Made by a program: the position numbers and the translations under genes. The notes beneath the pieces were generated by a model that ran no database searches, was not told the origin of the DNA, and saw only the letters and a list, made by a program, of their open reading frames with translations. Positions 1 to 6,629 of a stretch of DNA of 6,855 nt are shown here, one piece after another. Origin of the DNA: Spirochaetales bacterium (GTDB taxonomy: Bacteria; Spirochaetota; Spirochaetia; ARS1246); contig NZCE01000019.1 of assembly GCA_002688185.1 (NCBI GenBank), positions 1 through 6,855 of the forward strand. The letters run 5' to 3'. How positions within the stretch are numbered: position 1 is the stretch's first letter; each line of letters opens with the position of its first letter.

Positions 1-66
1 AGCAACACGTCTAGGCTGGAGATATTGGAGATATAGTCAGACCGGTGTTTCTATAGCTAACCCAAA

Positions 67-849
67 ATGAGAACTGCTGTCGGCTGTGAGAGTCTCGTTG
101 ACTGTACCGGGGCCTACTTTGGGAGAGCGCCCCTTCTTTTGAGAGAGCTCTCGGATCGGACCGGACTGCATATTCTCACCAATACCGGCTACTACGGTGC
201 AGCCGGAGGCAAGGTACTTCCACGACACGCACAGACCGACACCATTGATGAGCTCGCCGAACGCTGGATAGCTGAGTGGCGAGACGGCATCGGCGGCACA
301 GGCATAAAACCGGGATTTATCAAAATCGCGGTAGACCCTGGACCTCTGGACGCCGTTGAAGAAAAGCTGATCCGGGCTTCCGCGCGTACCCACCTCGATA
401 CCGGTCTTACCATTGCCGCTCACACGGGAGCTGAGGAAGCCGCGTACGAAGAAATTTCACTGCTCCAAGATGAAGGTGTAGCATTGTCTGCCTGGATATG
501 GGTCCACGCAAACGCCGTGGAAGACTGTGAAAGATTGCTATGTCCGGCCCGAGAGGGAGCTTGGATTGAGTTTGACGGACTGAGAGATGAAGAGCAGTCC
601 ATCAAGCTTCACTGCGATCTTGTTCTCTATATGAAGGAAAAAAACCTTCTCTCAAAAGTGCTGCTATCACATGACGGCGACGCGTATCAGGCCGATCGGC
701 CGGGAGGCGGGATTTCAAGACCGTATAGCGTACTTCAGGAAAAGCTCATTCCCCGGTTACGCTCCAAAGGGTTGCTCGAGCAGGAAATCATGTCGCTGAC
801 CGTGGTAAATCCCAAAAAGGCATTTTCCATTGGTGTGAGGAGAGCGTAG
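67..849 (+). CDS. Phosphotriesterase-family metal-dependent hydrolase, N-terminally truncated (possible pseudogene)
   Basis: This is a TIM-barrel amidohydrolase of the phosphotriesterase (PTE-like) family; the substrate is unknown, and lactones, esters or phosphoesters are all handled in this family. Visible features in the 260-residue product are an N-terminal LVDCT strand followed by GR, the TGYYGA loop (41-45), the carboxylatable lysine K86 in GFIKI, histidines H119 (AAHTG) and H147 (WVHAN), and the strand-8 aspartate D203 in LLSHD. Family members are usually about 310-350 residues, and the HxH metal pair on strand 1 should lie some 60-70 residues before LVDCT; it is absent here. The frame is closed upstream by TAA (58-60) and TAG (34-36), and the ATG at 67 has no Shine-Dalgarno, unlike the other genes in the window. 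It converges on the UroD-like gene with a 25-bp gap. The family call is firm; whether the protein is active is doubtful. A frameshift, rearrangement or sequence error just upstream could also explain it. Confidence 0.8.
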   Translation: MRTAVGCESLVDCTGAYFGRAPLLLRELSDRTGLHILTNTGYYGAAGGKVLPRHAQTDTIDELAERWIAEWRDGIGGTGIKPGFIKIAVDPGPLDAVEEKLIRASARTHLDTGLTIAAHTGAEEAAYEEISLLQDEGVALSAWIWVHANAVEDCERLLCPAREGAWIEFDGLRDEEQSIKLHCDLVLYMKEKNLLSKVLLSHDGDAYQADRPGGGISRPYSVLQEKLIPRLRSKGLLEQEIMSLTVVNPKKAFSIGVRRA

Positions 850-874
850 GAGTAGGAAAGGTCATTTTTTGGCC

Positions 875-1957
875 CTAAGGTACCTTTGTTGCTTCGTCAT
901 ACATAGCCAGAATGTTTTCTAGAGGGAATGCCTTGAGCAAGTTATGGCTGCTCGAGAGTATATACCCCCCACCTTCTCCCAAGATGTCTATCCGTTCACG
1001 GACAGAACTGCGCACCTCCTGCGGTGTGCCGAACGACAAGACTCGTTGTACATCGATGCCCCCCCAGAATGCCAGCCTATCGCCAAACTCATTCTTGAGC
1101 TCGCCGTGATCCATACCCCAAGCGTTCGGCTGAATTGGGAATAGTATGTCCAGTCCAATATCCACAAGATCAGGTAAAACGCCCCTTACGGCGCCGCATG
1201 AGTGGAAGTACACGTACACTCCATGTTTTTTCCCAAGGCTGAAAAGGCGTGCAAGGGGTTCTTTGCAGAAAGCTCGCCACATTTCCGGATCAAGAATCAG
1301 GTCGCGCTGGGTAGCGAAATCGTCACCAAATCCGATGATTTGCACACCTCCGTCGGCCGCTTTGAGGGTGGCGTCGTAATATTCGTAGTACCAATCTACG
1401 GCCCGCTCGACTGCCGCGTGAATCAAATCGGGCCGGTCGTGGAAATAGATCAGTGATTTTTCCATCCCAAACAGCTCAAAGACCCGGCTGATTATCGGCG
1501 ACCAGCCGCCACTCATAATGCCGTAGTCGGAAAATCGCCGGCATTCATCCTGCAGGCTTGAAAAATCGAACCATTCAAGCTCTGGCCACGAGTAGTCCTC
1601 AATCTCCTTGACGGTAGTGAAGTCCTTGAACGGCCTGCTTCCTACCTCATCGGCGTATGTACCGGCAATACCCCCGCTTCCCTCAAAATCGCATTTGACG
1701 TACTCGGAGCCGCCAAACAACGTGTCCTCACCGCTTTCACTGCCGGTAAGTGCATAGTCCGCCGGTCCCACATACCGGGGAGACACCCTTCGTAAATCAA
1801 TGCCCATTTTTTCCTGCAACTCACACCTGTCCTGTGCTCCGAAATGTGAGAGAAGCGCATCGAGGGCGCTGTTTGGTCCTTTGCATGACAGTGCTACCGG
1901 AACACGATCCGCCTCGCGCCTCTCAAGCGCTCTTGCAACTCTCTCCCGTGAAGTCAT
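875..1957 (-). CDS. Uroporphyrinogen decarboxylase-superfamily protein (UroD/MtaA-like), not HemE
   Basis: A 360-residue TIM-barrel protein of the UroD/methylcobalamin:CoM methyltransferase superfamily; last gene of the minus-strand operon. The N-terminus (TSRERV, then DRVPV) is typical of the group. The RQAGR-type substrate-binding segment of true uroporphyrinogen decarboxylase is missing, so it should not be called hemE. Near the C-terminus it has FHSCG (H252, C254), then FWGGID, then GGYILSSSHN with H338, then PLENI. HxC is the zinc site of MtaA-type methyltransferases; the third ligand there is a cysteine, here possibly H338. A GDD motif is at 211-213. The start was set at the ATG ending the codon at 1957 because an AGGAGG (1964-1969) lies 6 nt before it. 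A GTG at 1981 would add 8 residues but sits only 5 nt from the preceding stop without its own ribosome site. Function is unknown; a cobalamin- or metal-dependent methyl transfer or sugar-acid-related role is conceivable but not shown. Confidence 0.87.
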   Translation of the reverse strand: MTSRERVARALERREADRVPVALSCKGPNSALDALLSHFGAQDRCELQEKMGIDLRRVSPRYVGPADYALTGSESGEDTLFGGSEYVKCDFEGSGGIAGTYADEVGSRPFKDFTTVKEIEDYSWPELEWFDFSSLQDECRRFSDYGIMSGGWSPIISRVFELFGMEKSLIYFHDRPDLIHAAVERAVDWYYEYYDATLKAADGGVQIIGFGDDFATQRDLILDPEMWRAFCKEPLARLFSLGKKHGVYVYFHSCGAVRGVLPDLVDIGLDILFPIQPNAWGMDHGELKNEFGDRLAFWGGIDVQRVLSFGTPQEVRSSVRERIDILGEGGGYILSSSHNLLKAFPLENILAMYDEATKVP

Positions 1958-1963
1958 CGTCGT

Positions 1964-1969
1964 CCTCCT
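1964..1969 (-). promoter_or_regulatory. Shine-Dalgarno of the UroD-like gene
   Basis: Reads AGGAGG on the minus strand, 6 nt before the ATG at 1957-1955. It decides the start in favour of that ATG over the GTG at 1981. It lies in the 29-bp gap after the oligopeptidase stop codon (1989-1987). Confidence 0.85.
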
Positions 1970-1986
1970 AGTCGTATTCACGCCGG

Positions 1987-4071
1987 TTAATCGCCCAGAC
2001 CGGCTAAGGCCAACAGGAATGCAAAATCGAGAGCGGTCTCTCGATGTCTTTTAAACCTGCCTGATGCTCCCCCGTGTCCGGCTTCCATATTTATATTGAG
2101 AAGCAGCAGGTTTTCTCCTGTTCGATATTCCCTGAGCTTTGCCACCCACTTTGCCGGTTCCCAGTATTGGACCTGGGAATCGAATAGGCCCGCCGATACC
2201 AACAGATTTGGATACTTTTGATGTTTGACATTATCATACGGAGAGTAGGACTTGATGTAGTCGTACTCCTCCCTGTTTGCAGGATTTCCCCATTCCTTGT
2301 ATTCATTTGTCGTCAATGGAATTGACGGATCCGACATGGTGGTGAGTACATCAACAAACGGCACCTTCGCAACGACACCGGCAAATAGCTCAGGGTTTTC
2401 ATTAATCACCGCACCCATCAAAAGACCGCCCGCACTTCCTCCCATGGCAAATAAGCCATCCGGGGTCGTGTGACTTTGCTCGATCAGGAAACGGGCACAA
2501 TCAATATAATCATAAAACGTATTCCATTTTTTAAACATTTTGCCGTTTTCATACCATTCTCGACCCATTTCCTGTCCGCCCCTGATATGGGCAATGGCGA
2601 AGTGAAAACCTCTATCCAGAAGGCTTAGTACATCCGACCGGAACGCGGCATCGATAGAGAATCCGTATGAGCCGTACCCATAGAGCAAAATGGGCCCCCG
2701 ACTATCGCGGTGTAAATCCTTTCTGTATACGCTAGAAATCGGTATGTCCGCGCCATCCCTCGCCTGTGCGACAAAACGTTCGCATTCGTACCGTTCGGGT
2801 TTGTGGCCGCCAACCACCTCTTGACGCTTAACCAGGACTTTTTCCCTATTTTCCATGTCGTAATCGAAATACGACCACGGCGTAGTGAGGGAAGAATAGG
2901 CAAAACGGAGCAATTTTGTATCTAGCTCTTTGTTGACGGAGATGCGGGCAACGTATGAAGGTTCATCAAAATCAATATAGTGCTCGGCATTTCCGTTCCG
3001 GGGTAAAACTCGTAGTTGAATTAGCCCCGCTTTTCTCTCCTGAATTACCAGAAAGTCGTCAAAAACCTCCATCTCTTCCAAGAGCACATCTGCGCGGTGG
3101 GGGATTACGTCCCTCCAACTCGACTTGGCCGTATCGGATTCATCGGTTTCCATCAAACGGAAGTTGCGGGAATCCCAATTTGTGATTATATAAAAACGGT
3201 CATGGTAATGCTCAAGAGAGTACTCATGCACATCCTCGCGCGGCGAAAACTGTCTGAAATCTCCCGTTGGATCGTCGGCGGAGAGTAGCCAGTAGTCGTT
3301 GGAGAGAGTACTGCTGTTCCAAATGATGAGATATTTGCGCGATTTTGATTTGTAAATCCCGATATAGTATGAAGTGTCTTCCTCGGTATACACCAGTGTA
3401 TCCGTGTCCTGATCCGTACCTAAAATGTGGCGGTAGACACGCTCAGAAAGGAGAGTTTCCGGATGCTTTGCGGTGTAAAATAGGGTCTTATTATCGTTTG
3501 CCCACACCGCGTTCCCGGTGGTGTTTTCCAGCACATCCGTCATCAGCGCTCCGGTTGAGAGGTTCTTAATTCTAATGGTATATATCCTCCGGCCGGCGGT
3601 ATCCTCGCCAAAGGCCATCAGATCATTGCTGCTGCTCACCGCGAGGCCTGTTGCATCATAATATTCGCTGTCTTTTGAGCGTTCGTTGGCATCCAGCATA
3701 ATCTCTTCCGGCGCACGGAGAGTAAATTTTTTTCTACAGTGAATCGGGTGCTCGTGCTCAGGTAGGTACCTCTGATAGTACCAGTAATCGTTGGACGGGT
3801 ATGGGGCCGTTTCATCGTCCTGCTTGATCCTGCCCACGATTTCACCGTAGAGCTTTTCCTGCAACTCATCGGAATGGGCCAGAACGGCCTTTGTGTAGTC
3901 ATTTTCCTCACGCAGATATCCGAGCACCCGCTCTGTTTGCTCATCGTGACTTTCTGAGGTTTTCTGTTTATCCGACAATCTGAGCCAGTAATAATTGTCA
4001 GTCCTTTTATCCCCGTGAGCCTCAAGCTCCTTGGGTGCCTTTTGGGCCCGCGGTTCCCCTCGGGTTTTCAT
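1987..4071 (-). CDS. ptrB: Oligopeptidase B (S9A serine peptidase, protease II)
   Basis: A 694-residue cytosolic prolyl-oligopeptidase-family enzyme that cuts short peptides, classically after Arg or Lys. There is no signal peptide. Residues ~1-75 and ~425-694 form the alpha/beta hydrolase part, with a seven-bladed propeller between. The triad is S546 (GGSAGG), D631 (LFDSQVQYW) and H666 (AGHGG). The spacings S-D 85 and S-H 120 equal those of the E. coli enzyme (S532, D617, H652, from memory), so the catalytic domain aligns without gaps. The oddity is in specificity: of the S1 glutamate pair (E576/E578 in enterobacteria) E590 is kept but the second is K592; of the S2 aspartate pair (D460/D462) D474 is kept but the second is A476. 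The ATG has an AGGAGG 9 nt upstream and starts 13 bp after the aminotransferase stop, so it is the middle gene of an operon. The family assignment is very secure; Arg/Lys preference should not be assumed. Confidence 0.96.
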   Translation of the reverse strand: MKTRGEPRAQKAPKELEAHGDKRTDNYYWLRLSDKQKTSESHDEQTERVLGYLREENDYTKAVLAHSDELQEKLYGEIVGRIKQDDETAPYPSNDYWYYQRYLPEHEHPIHCRKKFTLRAPEEIMLDANERSKDSEYYDATGLAVSSSNDLMAFGEDTAGRRIYTIRIKNLSTGALMTDVLENTTGNAVWANDNKTLFYTAKHPETLLSERVYRHILGTDQDTDTLVYTEEDTSYYIGIYKSKSRKYLIIWNSSTLSNDYWLLSADDPTGDFRQFSPREDVHEYSLEHYHDRFYIITNWDSRNFRLMETDESDTAKSSWRDVIPHRADVLLEEMEVFDDFLVIQERKAGLIQLRVLPRNGNAEHYIDFDEPSYVARISVNKELDTKLLRFAYSSLTTPWSYFDYDMENREKVLVKRQEVVGGHKPERYECERFVAQARDGADIPISSVYRKDLHRDSRGPILLYGYGSYGFSIDAAFRSDVLSLLDRGFHFAIAHIRGGQEMGREWYENGKMFKKWNTFYDYIDCARFLIEQSHTTPDGLFAMGGSAGGLLMGAVINENPELFAGVVAKVPFVDVLTTMSDPSIPLTTNEYKEWGNPANREEYDYIKSYSPYDNVKHQKYPNLLVSAGLFDSQVQYWEPAKWVAKLREYRTGENLLLLNINMEAGHGGASGRFKRHRETALDFAFLLALAGLGD

Positions 4072-4080
4072 AATCGCCTG

Positions 4081-4086
4081 CCTCCT
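4081..4086 (-). promoter_or_regulatory. Shine-Dalgarno of oligopeptidase B, overlapping the upstream stop codon
   Basis: Minus-strand AGGAGG, 9 nt before the ATG at 4071-4069. Its first two bases are shared with the TAG stop of the aminotransferase (4087-4085), so a ribosome finishing the upstream gene terminates on the site. This suggests translational coupling of the two genes (inference). Confidence 0.85.
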
Positions 4087-5365
4087 ATCTGGATCTCTCC
4101 CACTCTCTGAGTTGCGTCAAGTTCGCCTCGACTTTTAAAAAAGCCTCAGTAATGTGATCTATCGAGCCGTCATCTGTGGTTGTATGGTTAAAGCCCATCT
4201 CCAATGAGTGGCTCACCTTGTATTCGCAGTTGGGTATATCAACGCTCGAATAATCTACGCCGTGGCGTTTCAGAGTCTCTGTCCACATCACCCTCGGTCC
4301 TCGGTAACCCTGCCATTGCATTCGAGGCCATCGCGGGATGGCGGCCGGCACATAGGCGAAAATCGGCACTCCCTCTGCGTTGAGGGCTTTGATATAGGTA
4401 TCTCGCGATATTTCGGCGATCTCGGGCACGAAGCTCATGGTAATCAAATGGTATGAAGGAACGTCTCCTTCCCCGTATACGGGAAACAAGATGCTTTTTA
4501 CCCTCGAAAGCCCCGACTTAAGCCGCCCGACATTTGTCCTCCTCCCGGCGATCTCCTCATCGACCTTTTTTAGCTGCTCAACAAGTAACACCGCATTGAT
4601 AGGGCTGAGCCGGTAGGTAAACACCAGAGAGTCGGCATATTCACGCAGATCCGCAGGAAAACCCGATTCAGGCGATCGCCCCATGTGCTGGCCGCCCATT
4701 GACGCTTTCCAATAAACCTCTTCATGGGGGGTTACCATATATCCGGCCTCGCTTGTCGCCAGGAGCTTGGCGCCCATACATGAAAACCCCGCGGCATCGC
4801 CAAAAGTCCCAACCTTTTTTAGTTTATGCAATGCGCCGTGGGCCTGACTTCCATCTTCAATTACGACAAGACCGTGCTTCTTGGCAATTTTGCAGATCGA
4901 TGTCATATCCACGGCCTGGCCAAAAAGGTGGACAACAAGAATGCAGCGGGTTTTAGCCGTGATCCGCTCCTCAACCGATTTAGGGTCGATCAGTCCCGTA
5001 ATTGGATCGGTGTCTGCAAATACTGGAATTGCGTTGTTGTGGAGAATACATGAGGTCGATGCGCCCCACGTAAATGGCGTGGTAATAACCTCGTCTCCCG
5101 AGGTGATTTCAAGGCCGATAAGAGCGGAGTGGAGCGCACCGTGTCCCGAGGCGGTTCCAAGACAGTACTTCACCGCCTGCCACTCAGAAATTGCCCGTTC
5201 CGCTTCTTCTATCTCTAAGCAACTCTTATTCAATCCCACCGTGACCCCTCTCTCGAGGAGGGATTTAACTCGCTCTACGGCTTTGGGAGAGAAACTCGGA
5301 TGTTGCGGCGCTTTTATTTCTCCCACAGGATCACCGCCGAGTAGTGCCAGGGTTTCCGCGCTCAT
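4085..5365 (-). CDS. DegT/DnrJ/EryC1/StrS-family PLP-dependent aminotransferase
   Basis: A 426-residue fold-type I aminotransferase of the sugar/cyclitol aminotransferase family, which moves an amino group, commonly from Glu or Gln, to a keto-sugar or keto-inositol. Visible motifs are LALLGGDPV at the N-terminus, as in many members of the scyllo-inosose/keto-sugar branch, the cofactor phosphate loop GTASGH (70-75), TTPFTW (95-100), VVHLFGQ (144-150), VIEDGSQAHGA (168-178) with D171 for the pyridine nitrogen, and the Schiff-base lysine K200 in FSCMGAK. The usual GEGG after the lysine is SEAG here. The start is the ATG at 5365 with AGGAGG 6 nt upstream; an in-frame ATG at 5404 would add 13 basic residues but lacks a ribosome site and reads through the good one. 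It is the first gene of the minus operon. The usual partner, a sugar dehydrogenase or Gfo/Idh oxidoreductase, is not in the window, so the substrate is open. Confidence 0.92.
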   Translation of the reverse strand: MSAETLALLGGDPVGEIKAPQHPSFSPKAVERVKSLLERGVTVGLNKSCLEIEEAERAISEWQAVKYCLGTASGHGALHSALIGLEITSGDEVITTPFTWGASTSCILHNNAIPVFADTDPITGLIDPKSVEERITAKTRCILVVHLFGQAVDMTSICKIAKKHGLVVIEDGSQAHGALHKLKKVGTFGDAAGFSCMGAKLLATSEAGYMVTPHEEVYWKASMGGQHMGRSPESGFPADLREYADSLVFTYRLSPINAVLLVEQLKKVDEEIAGRRTNVGRLKSGLSRVKSILFPVYGEGDVPSYHLITMSFVPEIAEISRDTYIKALNAEGVPIFAYVPAAIPRWPRMQWQGYRGPRVMWTETLKRHGVDYSSVDIPNCEYKVSHSLEMGFNHTTTDDGSIDHITEAFLKVEANLTQLREWERSR

Positions 5366-5371
5366 AGGGTT

Positions 5372-5377
5372 CCTCCT
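5372..5377 (-). promoter_or_regulatory. Shine-Dalgarno of the DegT-family aminotransferase
   Basis: Minus-strand AGGAGG, 6 nt before the ATG at 5365-5363. It fixes the start there rather than at the in-frame ATG at 5404, which would place this site inside the coding sequence. Confidence 0.85.
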
Positions 5378-5394
5378 ATTCCTTTTGACGGACA

Positions 5395-5403
5395 ACAATA
5401 CCA
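5395..5403 (-). promoter_or_regulatory. Weak extended -10 candidate for the minus-strand operon
   Basis: The minus strand reads TGG followed by TATTGT, resembling an extended -10 (TGnTATAAT, 4 of 6 in the hexamer). A start about 7 nt downstream would give a leader of some 20-25 nt holding the AGGAGG. No -35-like hexamer is found 16-18 nt upstream, so this is only a candidate. Confidence 0.22.
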
Positions 5404-5426
5404 TGGGTTACCGATTCCGGGCTATG

Positions 5427-5455
5427 CGTGAGGATGACGCCTTTCACTCCTCACG
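5427..5455. promoter_or_regulatory. Inverted repeat, possible operator between divergent genes
   Basis: Perfect 8-bp arms CGTGAGGA (5427-5434) and TCCTCACG (5448-5455) are separated by 13 bp, giving 21 bp between arm centres, about two helical turns. The site lies 62 bp before the aminotransferase ATG and 95 bp before the aldolase ATG. There is no T-run after it on either strand, so a dimeric regulator site is likelier than a terminator. Which regulator would bind is unknown. Confidence 0.42.
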
Positions 5456-5495
5456 GGGTTGCGATTGGCATCTCGTTTCACTATTCTTCAGGTAG

Positions 5496-5527
5496 TTGTG
5501 CCGTGATTTGGGCCCAGCTTCTACAAT
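5496..5527 (+). promoter_or_regulatory. Candidate sigma-70-type promoter of the aldolase gene
   Basis: TACAAT at 5522-5527 matches the -10 consensus at 5 of 6 positions. The only -35-like hexamer is TTGTGC at 5496-5501, with a 20-bp spacer that is longer than ideal. Transcription would begin near 5534, leaving a leader of about 16 nt that is mostly ribosome site. A palindrome TGGGCCCA (5509-5516) lies in the spacer. Confidence 0.33.
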
Positions 5528-5534
5528 ATAAATC

Positions 5535-5543
5535 GAGGAAGGA
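5535..5543 (+). promoter_or_regulatory. Shine-Dalgarno of the aldolase gene
   Basis: The purine-rich stretch GAGGAAGGA ends 6 nt before the ATG at 5550. It supports that start, which also gives an N-terminus that matches known class II aldolases. Confidence 0.8.
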
Positions 5544-5549
5544 TATCAT

Positions 5550-6629
5550 ATGTCGGTAAAAATTCTAGATGTGGTGAAACCAGGCGTGCTGTTCGGTGAT
5601 GATCTACAGAAAGTGCTCAGTATCGCAAAGGAAAATCAGTTTGCCATGCCTGCGGTAAATTGTGTGGGATCGAATTCGGCAAATGCCGTGCTGGAGGCGG
5701 CGGCGGAGGTCAACTCACCGGTCATAATCCAATTTTCAAACGGCGGAGCCACTTTTTTTGCCGGCAAGGGATTGAAACGTGACGGTGTTGACAGCGCTGT
5801 GGTCGGGGGGATATCCGCCGCCACACACGTGCATACCATGGCCGAGGCATACGGCGTGCCGGTAATACTCCACACAGATCACGCAGCTAAAAAGCTTTTG
5901 CCTTGGGTCGATGCACTCATAGATGAGGGTGAAAGGCGATATGCACATATGGGAAAACCTCTCTATAGCTCACACATGTTGGATCTTTCTGAAGAGACTT
6001 TGGAGGAGAACATTGATATCTCCTGCCGATATCTCGAGCGAATGAGCAAAATCGGCATGACATTGGAAATCGAGCTTGGCGTGACCGGTGGTGAGGAAGA
6101 CGGCGTAGATAATACTGGGATCGATAATTCGATGCTCTATAGCCAACCCGCGGACGTGGCATACGCCTACAAAAAACTCTCAGCTATAAGCCCGAACTTT
6201 ACAATTGCGGCCGCGTTTGGCAATGTACACGGCGTTTATAAGCCCGGGAATGTAGTTCTTACCCCAAAGATCTTGGATAATTCTCAAGAATATATTCAAG
6301 AGAATCTATCCACGGGTGTGCGGCCGATCAACTTCGTATTTCATGGCGGCTCTGGATCTTCGCAGGCGGAGATTGCCGAAGCAGTGTCATACGGGGTGGT
6401 GAAGCTGAATATCGATACCGACACCCAGTGGGCAACGTGGAACGGTGTGCTGGGTTTTTACAAGGATAAGCAGGACTATCTGCAGGGGCAACTCGGAAAT
6501 CCTGAAGGTGCTGATAAGCCGAACAAAAAGTATTACGATCCGAGGACCTGGCTGCGAGAAGGGCAGTCGTCAATGGTGGCCCGGGTTAAAGAGGCGTTTG
6601 AAAGCCTAAATTGCATTAATCGGTGTTAA
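5550..6629 (+). CDS. fbaA: Class II fructose-bisphosphate aldolase
   Basis: Zinc-dependent aldolase that interconverts fructose 1,6-bisphosphate with dihydroxyacetone phosphate and glyceraldehyde 3-phosphate in glycolysis and gluconeogenesis; cytosolic homodimer in the family. The product has 359 residues, the same length as E. coli FbaA (class IIA), and is collinear with it from the N-terminal VKPGV to NKKYYDPR and WLR near the end. Key residues visible are D110 (catalytic acid) and H111 (zinc) in LHTDHAAKKLLPW, the EIELG segment (E173, E175), GGEEDGVDN with E182/E183, H227 in GNVHG, H265 in FHGGSGS for zinc and phosphate, and NIDTDTQWA (287-295). Nothing essential is missing, so it should be active. 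It is transcribed away from the DegT-led operon across a 184-bp spacer and appears to stand alone; no clear terminator follows it. It is ordinary core metabolism next to accessory genes. Confidence 0.98.
   Translation: MSVKILDVVKPGVLFGDDLQKVLSIAKENQFAMPAVNCVGSNSANAVLEAAAEVNSPVIIQFSNGGATFFAGKGLKRDGVDSAVVGGISAATHVHTMAEAYGVPVILHTDHAAKKLLPWVDALIDEGERRYAHMGKPLYSSHMLDLSEETLEENIDISCRYLERMSKIGMTLEIELGVTGGEEDGVDNTGIDNSMLYSQPADVAYAYKKLSAISPNFTIAAAFGNVHGVYKPGNVVLTPKILDNSQEYIQENLSTGVRPINFVFHGGSGSSQAEIAEAVSYGVVKLNIDTDTQWATWNGVLGFYKDKQDYLQGQLGNPEGADKPNKKYYDPRTWLREGQSSMVARVKEAFESLNCINRC

Noticed and set aside
37..423. 128-codon open frame on the minus strand opposite the phosphotriesterase-like gene
   Set aside because: It lies antisense to a gene with clear family motifs, has no family resemblance and no ribosome site; it is a shadow of that gene's codon use.
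860..874. Possible bidirectional terminator between the converging genes
   Set aside because: GGTC/GGCC gives only four pairs including one G-T, around a T-rich loop, with no T-run after the stem on either strand.
877..886. Palindrome AAGGTACCTT at the 3' end of the UroD-like gene
   Set aside because: It lies within the last codons and the stop, is short and has no partner site; probably chance.
875..1957. Annotation as hemE (haem biosynthesis)
   Set aside because: The N-terminal Arg-rich substrate motif of true uroporphyrinogen decarboxylase is absent, and the C-terminal HxC pattern belongs to the methyltransferase-like side of the superfamily.
4881..5495. 204-codon open frame on the plus strand opposite the aminotransferase start
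   Set aside because: Most of it is antisense to the well-supported DegT-family gene. It has no recognisable motif, and its end crosses the intergenic inverted repeat.
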